Below are positions 25,078-34,035 of a stretch of 64,000 nucleotides of DNA, one piece after another. Source of the DNA: CAZUHK01 sp964620345 (GTDB taxonomy: Bacteria > Planctomycetota > Phycisphaerae > Phycisphaerales > Zrk34); contig CAZUHK010000001.1 of assembly GCA_964620345.1 (NCBI GenBank), forward strand, positions 1 through 64,000, in the 5' to 3' direction. Numbering within the stretch: the first letter of the stretch is position 1; each line of letters begins with the position of its first letter. The notes below the pieces were generated by a model. It made no database searches, was not told where the DNA came from, and was given only the letters and a program-made list of their open reading frames with translations. A program made the translations under genes and the position numbers.

Positions 25078-26547
25078 TTACTGCAGCAACTGGAGCACGT
25101 TCGCCGCGTTGGAGTTGGCCGTGGCCAGCACGTTCGTGCCCACGTTGCTAAGCAACTGCGCCCGCGTCAGGGCGCTGGTCTCGGCGGCGAAGTCGGCGTC
25201 GCGAATCTGCGATTCGCTGGCCGTGACGTTTTCCAACGCGATCTGCAGCGAGCGGATATTGGTCTGCAGCGTGTTCCGCTCAAACGCCCCGAGCTTGCCG
25301 CGGGTGACCGAGACCTGGGTGATCGCCTCCTCGATGATCGCGCTGGCCTCGCGGAAACTGCCGTTGACCAGCGAGTTCTCGCCGCCGCTGACGACCGATG
25401 AGAGAAAGCCGTTCACCGAATCACCCAGGTGGCTGGCGGCGACCGACTGGATGCCGAAGGACACCTGCTGGCTGGTCTCGACGACCGGGCCGAGCTGGAA
25501 CGTCGCCCCCCCGCCGGTGATGGTAAAGCTCTTGGAGCCGGCGGTCTGGGCGAAGGCATCGGTGAGCTGCATCTCGACGTTCAGCGCGGTGGAGTTGAGC
25601 TTGATCTTCGTGCCGTCGCCCAGGGCGAGGTTGCCGTTGATCAGAGCCAGCACGTCTTCGCCGGTGTCGCGACTGATGGCCGCGGCGCCGGCGCCCAGGG
25701 CATCGTGGGTGACGAAGAAGTCGCCGCCGGTGGTGCCCGGGAGCTTGCGGACGGAGGTGAACGCATCGGTGCCGAAGCCGTCGCTGGTGAACTGGATCGC
25801 GCTGGTGCCGGCGCCGGCGGCGCCGCTGGTGAGCGTGGCGGCGACGCCCGTGGCGTCGGTGATCCGGTTGATCGCGAAGCTCATCGCGCTCAGCGCGGTG
25901 CCCGAGACGAACTGCAGCACCTCCACGCCCTTGCTGCCGGCCACCTCGATGGTGACCGAGCTGGTCAGCACGCCCGAGCCGGTCGAAAGGAAAAGGTTGG
26001 CCTTCTCGGCGCTGGTCACGACCTCGACGGAGACCGGCAGGGTGTCGTTGGTGCCGAAGTTGGCCTGGAAGATCGACACATCGCTGATCGCGCTGGTCGC
26101 CACACCGCTGGCCACGTAGTCCAGCGAGCCGTTGAGCAGCTTGAGGCCGGCGAAGCTGGTGGTGTTGGCGATGCGGGTGATCGAGGCGATCGCATCGTCG
26201 ACCTGAAGCTGGTTGGCCTCGATCTCTTCCTTGCTCAGGCCGCCTTCGTTGGACGCCTCGACGATCAGCGACTTGATGCTGGTCAGCAGGTTGGCGACCT
26301 CGGCCAGCGCGGCCTCGCCGGTGGCGATGACGTTGGTGGCGCGTTCGGCGTTGCCGATGGCCTGGCCCACGCCCTCGATCTCGCTGCGCAGGCGCTCGGA
26401 GACGATCAGGTCCGCCGGGCCGTCGGCGCCGCGGTTGATCCGCAGACCCGTGCTGAGCCGTTGCAGGCGCACCTGCAGGTCGGCATTGGTCCGCTGAAGA
26501 TTGTGCTGAGCGATGAGGGACGGAACATTGGTGTTGATCCTAGCCAT
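25078..26547 (-). CDS. fliC: Flagellin 2
   Basis: Second filament subunit, 489 aa, paralogous to flagellin 1 (shared ARINTNVPSLIAQHNLQRT, RLSTGLRINRGADGPADLIV, and C-terminal TASESQIRDADFAAETSALT). It carries QHNLQ where flagellin 1 has QRVLNQ and has a distinct central region, so the two are diverged rather than recent duplicates. Its ribosome binding site AAGGAGG sits in the loop of a short hairpin over positions 26550-26565, a likely CsrA target. csrA lies 111 bp upstream. Confidence 0.95.
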   Translation of the reverse strand: MARINTNVPSLIAQHNLQRTNADLQVRLQRLSTGLRINRGADGPADLIVSERLRSEIEGVGQAIGNAERATNVIATGEAALAEVANLLTSIKSLIVEASNEGGLSKEEIEANQLQVDDAIASITRIANTTSFAGLKLLNGSLDYVASGVATSAISDVSIFQANFGTNDTLPVSVEVVTSAEKANLFLSTGSGVLTSSVTIEVAGSKGVEVLQFVSGTALSAMSFAINRITDATGVAATLTSGAAGAGTSAIQFTSDGFGTDAFTSVRKLPGTTGGDFFVTHDALGAGAAAISRDTGEDVLALINGNLALGDGTKIKLNSTALNVEMQLTDAFAQTAGSKSFTITGGGATFQLGPVVETSQQVSFGIQSVAASHLGDSVNGFLSSVVSGGENSLVNGSFREASAIIEEAITQVSVTRGKLGAFERNTLQTNIRSLQIALENVTASESQIRDADFAAETSALTRAQLLSNVGTNVLATANSNAANVLQLLQ

Positions 26548-26549
26548 GT

Positions 26550-26565
26550 CAATCCTCCTTGATTG
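26550..26565 (-). promoter_or_regulatory. Hairpin presenting the flagellin 2 ribosome binding site (candidate CsrA site)
   Basis: On the minus strand CAATC and GATTG form a 5-bp stem around the 6-nt loop AAGGAG, three bases before the ATG. CsrA prefers a GGA in the loop of a short hairpin overlapping the ribosome binding site, and csrA and fliW are the neighbouring genes. The structure is seen; binding is inferred. Confidence 0.6.
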
Positions 26566-26658
26566 TGGCTAAGCGGAGCGCCGAGCCGGCGTACATCCTG
26601 ATGCCGGGCAACGGGCGACCGTTGGGTTGACAGAACAGTCGTGCGGCTTGGCCGCGGT

Positions 26659-26931
26659 TTATTCCTTCTGGCCGTTCGACGCGCCGGGGGGGCCCGGCCG
26701 ATCCGAACGACGCAGTTTTTCGTTGGCCTTGTTCAAATCTTCGATGCGCACCTGCGAGGCCTCGCGGTTCTCGCGCTTGATCGCCTCGTAGACTTCCTTG
26801 CGGTGCACCGGGACGGTCGACGGGGCGCTGATGCCCAGCCGAACCTTGTCGCCTCGAATATCCACGATCGTGATCTCGATGTCGTCGCCGATCATGATCG
26901 TCTCGTCGCGCTGTCTTGAAAGAACCAGCAT
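26659..26931 (-). CDS. csrA: Carbon storage / translational regulator CsrA
   Basis: Small RNA-binding dimer that blocks translation of target mRNAs. 90 aa, starting [20 protein letters not shown], with the usual [30 protein letters not shown] core; the tail beyond residue 65 is longer than in most CsrA proteins. It lies directly after fliW and before flagellin 2, the arrangement in which FliW sequesters CsrA until flagellin is exported. GGAAGG precedes its ATG. Confidence 0.95.
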   Translation of the reverse strand: MLVLSRQRDETIMIGDDIEITIVDIRGDKVRLGISAPSTVPVHRKEVYEAIKRENREASQVRIEDLNKANEKLRRSDRPGPPGASNGQKE

Positions 26932-27118
26932 GGTGGGCTTCCTTCCATGAAACCTGGCCCGGGGTGTGTTCCGAATCGGGCCGCTGGAGTGTATCGCCGA
27001 CGCTTCCGTGCGTCGGTCCCCTGTCGGGGCATTCCTGATCGGCCGCCGTGACGGGGGTCATGGCGTCGATCATCCGTGTTCCGTGGGGGTTGTGGGCGTT
27101 TGGGGTCCACATGGTCGT

Positions 27119-27559
27119 CTACGCCGTGGCCGCGGCCGCGCCGGTGTCCAGCAGCGGCACGCGCGTGTTGTAGCGGCGGTCGGCCAGCACCAACTGCTCG
27201 CCTCGCTTGTGCGTCGTGTTGATCACCAGCGGGCCCTGCAGGTTGCCCGTGAGCACGCTGCCGCGCTTGTTCACGATGACGAACACCTGCGCGTCGTCCT
27301 CATGGTCGACGCCCAGGTCGTTCATCTGCTCGGTCTTCAGCGGCACCTGGTAGCCCTGGACGAACAGCGACGGGTCGGTCACGACGAACGCCAGCTCCGG
27401 CGTGTCCACCGCCTGAAGCCAATAGAAGTACCCGTCGTCGCTGGGCTGAATCAGCACGTACCGCTTGTACCGCGCGAATCCGAGCAGCCCCTTGGGGAAC
27501 TCGATCACGCGGTCGTCGGCCACTTCCACCTGCCCGAACCTTGAGGTTTCCACGATCAT
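27119..27559 (-). CDS. fliW: Flagellar assembly factor FliW
   Basis: CsrA antagonist and flagellin-binding protein, 146 aa from the ATG at 27559: MIVETSRFGQVEVADDRVIE then FPKGLLGFARYKRYVLI. The frame is open back to 27628, but family members begin near this ATG. It links flagellin level to CsrA activity, and its gene is next to csrA and the flagellin genes. Confidence 0.93.
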   Translation of the reverse strand: MIVETSRFGQVEVADDRVIEFPKGLLGFARYKRYVLIQPSDDGYFYWLQAVDTPELAFVVTDPSLFVQGYQVPLKTEQMNDLGVDHEDDAQVFVIVNKRGSVLTGNLQGPLVINTTHKRGEQLVLADRRYNTRVPLLDTGAAAATA

Positions 27560-27684
27560 GATGCACCGAATCCTTTTCACCGGCCCATATCCATCCTGGA
27601 TCGCCCCGCGTCCGTGCGGGGCCGACATCCTGTCTTCACCACGCCGAACGGGCCACGGCCCGGCGCGGCGGCGGTAAGCCCGCG

Positions 27685-29604
27685 CTACCGCAGAAAATCC
27701 AGCAAACTCAAACTCAGCATCCGCTGGCCGGCCAACTGACCGGCCTGGAGCTGCTGCTGCAATTGTGTAAACCGCGAAATCACTTCGTTGAAATCCGCAT
27801 CCTGCAAATCACTGATCAACGAGCGCGTCTGCACCGCGCGCTCCTCGAGCCGATCGCTCTGCTGCAGAACCTGCCGCGCCCGCACGCCCATCTGCGCCCG
27901 AGCCGAGGCGACCTGACTGATGTCCTGGTGAATCATCGAGCCGGCCTCGGTAATCAGGTCTTCATCGTCGCCCAGCAGGCCGTCGCGCAGCATCATCAGG
28001 TGCGTGAACACGCTGGCGGTGCGGACCTGGGCCACGTCGTCGCCGGCGATCGTGGCGGCCGCGCCCACGTCCTGGCGGATGCCCAGGTCCGTCGCGGCGT
28101 GGGACTGGCCGAGGTTGACCACGCCAAACGCATCGCCGCCGACGGTCGTATCGGTCAGCGCCAGGCCGTTGCCATCGGCCGCGAGCGACGCGGTCACCGC
28201 GCCGCCGCCGGCGGCGTTGATCGCGGCGATCACGTCGCCGATCGTCGCCGCGGCGCTGAGGTCCACGTCGATGTCGCTGCCATCGTGCAGGTGCAGGCGG
28301 ATGTCATCGCCGCTGGCGGTGCTCACGCCGCGGCCGAAGTTCAGCTCGCCCAGCTTGGTCGTCGTGTCAAAGCTGCGCAGGCCCAGGTCGGTCGCGGTGG
28401 TGCCGCCGGCGTTCTCGCCGATGCTCAGCTTCGAGCCGGACACCTCGTTGACCAGGTTAAGCCCGTCGCCCGCGGCGTTGATTTCCAGCCGCACGCCGAT
28501 GTCCGCCGCATCCACCCGATTCATCATCTCCCGCACGCTGGTGGCGCCGGCGAAGCTGATGACCTTGCTCTGCCCGCCCTGGGTGACCTTCAGGCCGCTG
28601 GCCAGATCCAGCCCGCCGGCGAACGCGGCCACGGAAGTCTGCTCGGTCAGGTGGCGGTTGAGGTCGCCGCCGCTGGCCACCCCGCCGCTGGCGCCCAGGT
28701 CGATGCCCAGGTCGGCCGCGGTGATGCCCGTGCCGATGTCGCTGATCGTGATGGTGTGGCCGGCGCTGGCGGTCAGGTCGAACTGATGGGCGCCGATGCT
28801 CAATGCCCCGGCGGTCGGGTCGATGCTGTCGATCGCGTTGTTGATCCGCTCGACGATGTCCTGCGCCCGGTCGGCGCCGCGCAGGTCGACCTGCACGTCG
28901 CTGCCGTCGATGTCGACGGTGATCGTACCCAGCGTCAGGCCCAGGTTGCGGGCGCCGTCCATTTCATCCAGCCGCGTGTCGGCGTCGAGGCGGGGGTTTA
29001 AGTCAACCGTGCCGGCCACCCGCTGCGACAGCGCGCCGAATGCATCGGCCCCATTGCTGTTCACGCCCAGCGCGTTGAGCAGGCCCAGGTCGGCCTGCAG
29101 GTCTTCCCGCGGGCCGATGTACCGCACGCCGCCCTGGTCGTCGACAAACGGCTGCTGATCGGCATTGGCCCCGCCGAACAGGTACACGCCGCGCACCTGG
29201 CGGTTGGCGATGCCCAGCAGCGACGTGACCATCGCGTCGATCACCGCGGCCTGATTGGCGCGGGTCTGCGGCGTGGAGCCGACGCCCACCTGGCTGGAGG
29301 CGATGCCCTCGGCCTCGAGCAGCAGATCGCTGACGTCGGCCAAGGCCTGGTCGGTCGTGTCGATCGTCGCCTGGGCCCGGCCGAGGTTGATCCGCTGCTG
29401 CTCGAATTGCCCGAGCGTGCGCTGCAGCGTGGTCAGCGAGCCGATCACCGATGAATCGTCGCTGGGGCGGTTGATCCGCTTGCCGGTCGACAACTGCTGC
29501 TGCGCGTCGAGCAGTTGGGTGTTGGTGCGCCGCAGGTTGCTCAACATCGTGTCGGCCACGAGGTTGCCCGAGATGCGTGCCAGATTGGAAGGGATCGAAC
29601 TCAT
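27685..29604 (-). CDS. flgL: Flagellar hook-filament junction protein FlgL
   Basis: Hook-associated protein 3, 639 aa, about twice the enterobacterial length. The flagellin-like N-terminus (RRTNTQLLDAQQQLSTGKRI, NRPSDDSSVIG) and C-terminus (QMGVRARQVLQQSDRLEERA, LQDADFNEVISRFTQLQQQL) are clear; the extra length is in the middle domains. It follows flgK after 17 bp, as usual. Confidence 0.92.
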   Translation of the reverse strand: MSSIPSNLARISGNLVADTMLSNLRRTNTQLLDAQQQLSTGKRINRPSDDSSVIGSLTTLQRTLGQFEQQRINLGRAQATIDTTDQALADVSDLLLEAEGIASSQVGVGSTPQTRANQAAVIDAMVTSLLGIANRQVRGVYLFGGANADQQPFVDDQGGVRYIGPREDLQADLGLLNALGVNSNGADAFGALSQRVAGTVDLNPRLDADTRLDEMDGARNLGLTLGTITVDIDGSDVQVDLRGADRAQDIVERINNAIDSIDPTAGALSIGAHQFDLTASAGHTITISDIGTGITAADLGIDLGASGGVASGGDLNRHLTEQTSVAAFAGGLDLASGLKVTQGGQSKVISFAGATSVREMMNRVDAADIGVRLEINAAGDGLNLVNEVSGSKLSIGENAGGTTATDLGLRSFDTTTKLGELNFGRGVSTASGDDIRLHLHDGSDIDVDLSAAATIGDVIAAINAAGGGAVTASLAADGNGLALTDTTVGGDAFGVVNLGQSHAATDLGIRQDVGAAATIAGDDVAQVRTASVFTHLMMLRDGLLGDDEDLITEAGSMIHQDISQVASARAQMGVRARQVLQQSDRLEERAVQTRSLISDLQDADFNEVISRFTQLQQQLQAGQLAGQRMLSLSLLDFLR

Positions 29605-29621
29605 CGTGGGTCTTCAGTCGT

Positions 29622-31331
29622 TTATACGAGTCCCAGGAGGGTTTGCATCAGTTCGTCCACGACCGAAAGAAACCGGGCCGAGCCCTGGTAGGCCCGCTGG
29701 AACGCCAGCAGGTTGATCGCCTCTTCATCGATGCTCACGCCGCTGACCGCTTCGCGCTGGGCGTTGAGCGATTCGACGATCACGTCGGCCGACTCGACAT
29801 TCTGCCCGGCCCGCTCGGCGCGGACGGCGAAGTCCTCGACGTGGGCCGACCACACATCGCTGATGCTCCGGCCGTCCAGCGCATCCAGCGCCTTGTTCTG
29901 AAGGGCGGCGATCTCCAGCGCGTTGGCGTTGTCGCCGGCCACGTGGTTCTGCGTCGCCGCGAGCTTGCTCGGCGTGTCGATCAGCGATTGATTCACGCCG
30001 ATGTCCGACGCATCCTTGCCCGTGAAGTAGGTGTTGATCCCCAGCGCCGCCAGCACGCCCGAGGTGTCGTCGGCGAAGCTGAAGGTGAAGTCCGATGAAT
30101 CGGCGCTGATGTTCAGCCGGCCGTCGGGCGTGACCGAGGCGCTGACGTTGGCCACCGCGTCGATCGCCGCGGCCAGGTCGTCCATGGACATGTCCGGCCC
30201 GCCGATGCCGTCGAGGTCGATGTTGATCAACGACGTGCTGCGCGCGCCGGTCGATTCCTGCGTGACGTGCAGCTCGAAACTGCCGTGGCCGGGCACGAAG
30301 TCGAGCTTCGCGTCGGCGTTGGTCAGCGACAGCGCCGGGTCGGCCGTCTGGTACGTGCCGGTCACTTCGTTCAAGCCGGTCCGGCCCTGGCCCTGGCTGT
30401 GGACGCGATTGAGCTGGAGGATGAGCGTCGACGCGAATTCGTTGAGCGCATCGATCGCACCGACCATGTCCTGCTCGCGGGCCTGGGCCAAAGCGCCGAC
30501 CCGCCCGGAGTTGGCGGTGAGGAACGTGCCGTCTTCCTTGACGCGGAGCTGAACATCCAGGCCGTCGCCGCTGTCGTCGCTGACGAAGTCGACCTTGACG
30601 CCGCGGCTGACCGAGCCGATGACCAGCGGGATGCCGCCGAGGAACACGTCGGTCGCGCCGCTTTGCTGCTCGACGGTGGAGACGTCGAAGAACTCGGCGA
30701 GCTGGCCGATGAGCTGGTCGCGCTGATCGCGCAGGCCATTGGCGCCGCCGGCGCCGCCTTCGAGCGTGGCGATCCGCCGGTTGAGCACGGCGATCTGATC
30801 GAGGATGCCGTCGGCCTGGTCGGCCAGGCCCTTGATCTGATCGTCGAGTTGGCCGCGCGCGGCGACCAGGTCGCCGTGCACCTGCTGCACAAACCCGGCC
30901 AGCGACGCGCCCTGCTGGACCACGAGCGTCCGCAGCGAGCTTTCGGAGGGGTTGTTGGCCAGCTCGCTCCAGGCGGCGAAGAACTCGCCGAGCCGGCTGC
31001 TCAGGCCGGTGTCGCTCAGGTCGTTCTGAATCGATTCGATCTGGCTGAGCAGATCCTGCCGGGCCAGCGAGGCCTGCTGGTCGCTGACCGCGGCGCGGAG
31101 TCGGCCCTGCAGCGCGGCGTCGACGTTGCGGATCACGCTCTCCAGCCGCACCCCGGTGCCGATGAAAATGCCCGCATCGACCCGCACGTCGGTCGCCGCC
31201 TTGAGCACGGGTGACTGGCGCGTGTAACCGGGGTTGGCGGCGTTGGCGAGGTTGTTGCCCGCCACCTCCAGCGCGGCCTGGTTGGCCGCCAGGCCGCTGC
31301 GCCCGATCGATAATGCGGAGGTGAGACTCAT
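29622..31331 (-). CDS. flgK: Flagellar hook-associated protein 1 FlgK
   Basis: First protein of the hook-filament junction, 569 aa. N-terminal rod/hook motif GLAANQAALEVAGNNLANAANPGYTRQ region and C-terminal SGVSIDEEAINLLAFQRAYQ SARFLSVVDELMQTLL are typical. It lies between flgN and flgL in the operon. Confidence 0.94.
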   Translation of the reverse strand: MSLTSALSIGRSGLAANQAALEVAGNNLANAANPGYTRQSPVLKAATDVRVDAGIFIGTGVRLESVIRNVDAALQGRLRAAVSDQQASLARQDLLSQIESIQNDLSDTGLSSRLGEFFAAWSELANNPSESSLRTLVVQQGASLAGFVQQVHGDLVAARGQLDDQIKGLADQADGILDQIAVLNRRIATLEGGAGGANGLRDQRDQLIGQLAEFFDVSTVEQQSGATDVFLGGIPLVIGSVSRGVKVDFVSDDSGDGLDVQLRVKEDGTFLTANSGRVGALAQAREQDMVGAIDALNEFASTLILQLNRVHSQGQGRTGLNEVTGTYQTADPALSLTNADAKLDFVPGHGSFELHVTQESTGARSTSLINIDLDGIGGPDMSMDDLAAAIDAVANVSASVTPDGRLNISADSSDFTFSFADDTSGVLAALGINTYFTGKDASDIGVNQSLIDTPSKLAATQNHVAGDNANALEIAALQNKALDALDGRSISDVWSAHVEDFAVRAERAGQNVESADVIVESLNAQREAVSGVSIDEEAINLLAFQRAYQGSARFLSVVDELMQTLLGLV

Positions 31332-31344
31332 CGGTTCGTGCCGT

Positions 31345-31848
31345 TCATCCGGTCGTGTGAAAACTGCTTACGGTCGCGCTGGCGGTGGCCACGCGCCCCC
31401 GCCGCTCGTACGTGCCGCCGCCGCCCACGTGCTGCACGATGGACTGGACCATGCCCTGCACGTGGTTGAGCAGGCCTTCCATGGCGGTTCGGGTCACGCG
31501 GCTTTCGTGTCGGACCTCGTCGATGCGCTGGTGGATCATCTGCCGCAGCGTCAGCAGCCGGCCGCGGGTCGGCTCGCCGACCGCGTCAGCGATCTGCCCC
31601 AGGCGCAGCGGTCGCTGGGCCTGGGGCGCGATCGACTGGGTCAGCGCGGCCACCACGCGCTGACGCTCTTTTTCGATCTGCCCGATCCGCTGCACGTGAC
31701 GGTTCTCCGCCCGCGTGCAGCGATCGACCTCCGCCGGTCGCGCCGTGCGCAACGCCTGCCGCTTGCGCCGGATCAGCTCGAGCATGCCATCGTGCTCGGC
31801 CAGCAGCTCCCGCAGGTGCCGCTCGAGTTGTCGTAGCTGTTCATCCAT
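31345..31848 (-). CDS. flgN: FlgN-like export chaperone
   Basis: 167-aa, mainly helical, highly charged protein (RQLERHLRELLAEHDGMLEL, GLLNHVQGMVQSIVQHVGGG) placed between flgJ and flgK. FlgN proteins are chaperones for FlgK and FlgL, are about this size and occupy this position. Sequence similarity is weak as usual for FlgN, so position carries much of the call. It overlaps the end of flgJ by 8 bp. Confidence 0.7.
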   Translation of the reverse strand: MDEQLRQLERHLRELLAEHDGMLELIRRKRQALRTARPAEVDRCTRAENRHVQRIGQIEKERQRVVAALTQSIAPQAQRPLRLGQIADAVGEPTRGRLLTLRQMIHQRIDEVRHESRVTRTAMEGLLNHVQGMVQSIVQHVGGGGTYERRGRVATASATVSSFHTTG

Positions 31849-32215
31849 GGCGGTTGTTCCGCGTGATCTGCTGCACGATCGAATCGACCAGTCCCTGCGC
31901 GTCGCGCCGGGCCATGCGGTCGGCCAGGGTCATGTCCAGTTGGGCGCCGAACGCCTCCTCGCCCCGGCCGCCGTGGAACAGGTCGCTCTTGAACGCGGTA
32001 TCGCGGGCCTGCTTGAGCAGCGGCAGGAACAGGGCCTGGCCGACGAGCTGTTCGGTGGCCTCGCGGAGGCGGGCGTCCTGCGATTCCTGCGTGCGCGCGG
32101 CGTCGAGCGCGCGATCGAAAGCGTGCGCGGCCACGGCCCGGTCGGATCGTGGTTGGGACTGGCCAATGCGATCCAGGCCGGCGAAGCTCGTGATGTCGAT
32201 CGAAGCAGGGGGCAC
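31841..32215 (-). CDS. flgJ: Rod-binding protein (FlgJ N-terminal type)
   Basis: 124-aa rod-binding domain without the muramidase half seen in enterobacterial FlgJ. Visible: EATEQLVGQALFLPLLKQAR and GRGEEAFGAQLDMTLADRMA, matching the FlgJ/rod-binding core. There is no suitable ATG; a GTG at 32215 is used because GGAGGA lies 9 nt upstream, inside the last codons of flgI. Peptidoglycan cleavage for rod passage must come from another protein. Confidence 0.85.
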   Translation of the reverse strand: MPPASIDITSFAGLDRIGQSQPRSDRAVAAHAFDRALDAARTQESQDARLREATEQLVGQALFLPLLKQARDTAFKSDLFHGGRGEEAFGAQLDMTLADRMARRDAQGLVDSIVQQITRNNRHG

Positions 32216-32220
32216 GTGCG

Positions 32221-33327
32221 TTAGTCCTCCAGCACCAGCTTGGCGTGCAGCTTGCCGGTGCGGTGAATCTCCTTGACGATGGCGATGCGGTCCTCGGCGG
32301 GCACCTTGAGCTGGTTGAACGCGGCCAGCAGGTCGGCCAGCTTCGCGCCGCCGCGGCGGTCGGGGTCCAGCGCCATGAACCCATCCTGCTCGACGCGCGG
32401 CGCCTCGGGCGTCGCGGCGGGGCGCGGCGTGATCGTGGTGATCGTCAGCCCCGCGTGCGAAACCACGACCGGCGAGATCTCCACGTCCCCGGTCATCACG
32501 ATCGTGCCGGTGCGCTGGTTGACCACGACGCGCGCCTCGGTCCGCACCAGCGTCGAGTCGAACTGGATCTCCATCACCTGCGCGATGAACGGCGCGGGGT
32601 TGGCCCGCTCGCGCCCGGGCACCTGGATGATGATGTTCTTCTGATCGACCGCCATCGCGATCGGCGGGCTGTCGGGGGCCATCAGGTCGTTGATGAGCGT
32701 GGCCAGCATGTTGGCCATCGGCCAGGTCGCGTTGGGCTGATCCAGCACGAGGGTGACCCGGCCGTGCTGATCGACGTTGCGGCTGGCGATGTTCTGCGTG
32801 AGCGTGGCGCCGCGCTTGATCGTGCCGACGGTGGGCGAGTCGCGCTGTTCGATCTCGACGCGGCCCTCGGCGAAGGCGAAGATCGGCGAGCCGGGGATCG
32901 GGCCGTACAGCGGCGTCATGAAGAGCCGGCCGTCCTTGAGCGACGACGCGGCGCCGACGCTGGCGACCTGCACGTCGACTGCGTCGCCCTCGCGCACGCC
33001 GCCGGCGGGCGCCTTGGCGGTGATGCTCACGATGGCGACGTTCTTGACGTTGGCCAGCTCGGCCGCGACGACGTTGGGATCGACCAGCCGCTGCATCATC
33101 GCCGCCAGCGGGCGCATGGCCGGCTGGAACTTGCCACCATCGCCCGTGCCCTTGAGGCCGACCACCAGACCCATGCCCACCAGCTTGCTCGACTCCGAGC
33201 CCTTGAGCCGGACGATGTCCTGCACCTGCACCGCCGCGGTCGCCGACGCGGACGCCGCGAGCAACGCGACCAGCCCGAGCACGATCGTTGATTTCAGATT
33301 GCCGATTCGCAGATGCACTTGGCACAC
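32221..33327 (-). CDS. flgI: Flagellar P-ring protein FlgI
   Basis: Periplasmic P-ring subunit, 368 aa, with a signal peptide (IVLGLVALLAASASATAA). Core motifs: VQDIVRLKGSESSKLVGMGL VVGLKGTGD and the C-terminal RTGTIVMTGDVEISPVVVSH. The presence of P- and L-ring genes indicates passage through peptidoglycan and an outer membrane. Confidence 0.95.
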   Translation of the reverse strand: MCQVHLRIGNLKSTIVLGLVALLAASASATAAVQVQDIVRLKGSESSKLVGMGLVVGLKGTGDGGKFQPAMRPLAAMMQRLVDPNVVAAELANVKNVAIVSITAKAPAGGVREGDAVDVQVASVGAASSLKDGRLFMTPLYGPIPGSPIFAFAEGRVEIEQRDSPTVGTIKRGATLTQNIASRNVDQHGRVTLVLDQPNATWPMANMLATLINDLMAPDSPPIAMAVDQKNIIIQVPGRERANPAPFIAQVMEIQFDSTLVRTEARVVVNQRTGTIVMTGDVEISPVVVSHAGLTITTITPRPAATPEAPRVEQDGFMALDPDRRGGAKLADLLAAFNQLKVPAEDRIAIVKEIHRTGKLHAKLVLED

Positions 33328-33333
33328 TCTCGC

Positions 33334-34035
33334 TTAGAAGTTGAACAGGAAATCCATGGCCTTGGTCAGCACGCCCTTCTTCGATGCGTTGCGGATCTCG
33401 CCCTTGTGCTGCTTGCTCACCCGCAGGTCGAACATCTGCGTGCTGAGCACGGCGTTGTCGGCCGTCACGTCCTCGGCCCGAACGTAGCCGGTCACCGTGA
33501 TGGTGACCTGCTCGTTGTCGTTGTGAATGTGGGTGCGGGCCTCGAGCGCGAGCACGCCGTTGGGCTTGACGTCCACGACCTGCGCGGTCAGGCGGGTGAC
33601 GACCTCATCGCGGCGCTCGTAGTCGCCCTCGCCCTCGAACTCGTTGTCGAACCCGACGCTGACGCGCGGCACGCCGGCGCTCAGCGCCGCGGGCTTGACC
33701 TGAAGGTCGCCCAGCAGGTCGCGCAGATCGATGAACGCCTCTGCCTGGCCCTCGACCTCGACGCTCTTCTCGGTGTTCAGCTCGCCCTCGCTGGTCGCGG
33801 CGCTGGATTCACGCACGATGATCGTGACCAGGTCGTGGACGAGGAATTTACGCGGCTCGGGCACGGCCACGGCCAGGTACGAGCCGGCCTGCATGTACCG
33901 ATTGACCGGCTTGCCGTCCTCGCGCTGCGGTGCGGAAACCGGCTGCATCATGTACAGCGACGAGCTGTTGTCCTGGGCCAGGGCCACCGCGGCCATCGCC
34001 CCCAGCACGATCAGAATGGTCAAGCGGCACATCAC
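33334..34035 (-). CDS. flgH: Flagellar L-ring protein FlgH
   Basis: Outer-membrane L-ring subunit, 233 aa. Motifs: KFLVHDLVTIIVRESSAATS, AQVVDVKPNGVLALEARTHI, VTGYVRAEDVTADNAVLSTQ. A signal peptide (LTILIVLGAMAAVALAQ) is present, but the lipobox cysteine usual in FlgH is missing, so it may not be a lipoprotein. It starts within the last codon of flgA (4-bp overlap) and is 6 bp from flgI. Confidence 0.92.
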   Translation of the reverse strand: MMCRLTILIVLGAMAAVALAQDNSSSLYMMQPVSAPQREDGKPVNRYMQAGSYLAVAVPEPRKFLVHDLVTIIVRESSAATSEGELNTEKSVEVEGQAEAFIDLRDLLGDLQVKPAALSAGVPRVSVGFDNEFEGEGDYERRDEVVTRLTAQVVDVKPNGVLALEARTHIHNDNEQVTITVTGYVRAEDVTADNAVLSTQMFDLRVSKQHKGEIRNASKKGVLTKAMDFLFNF

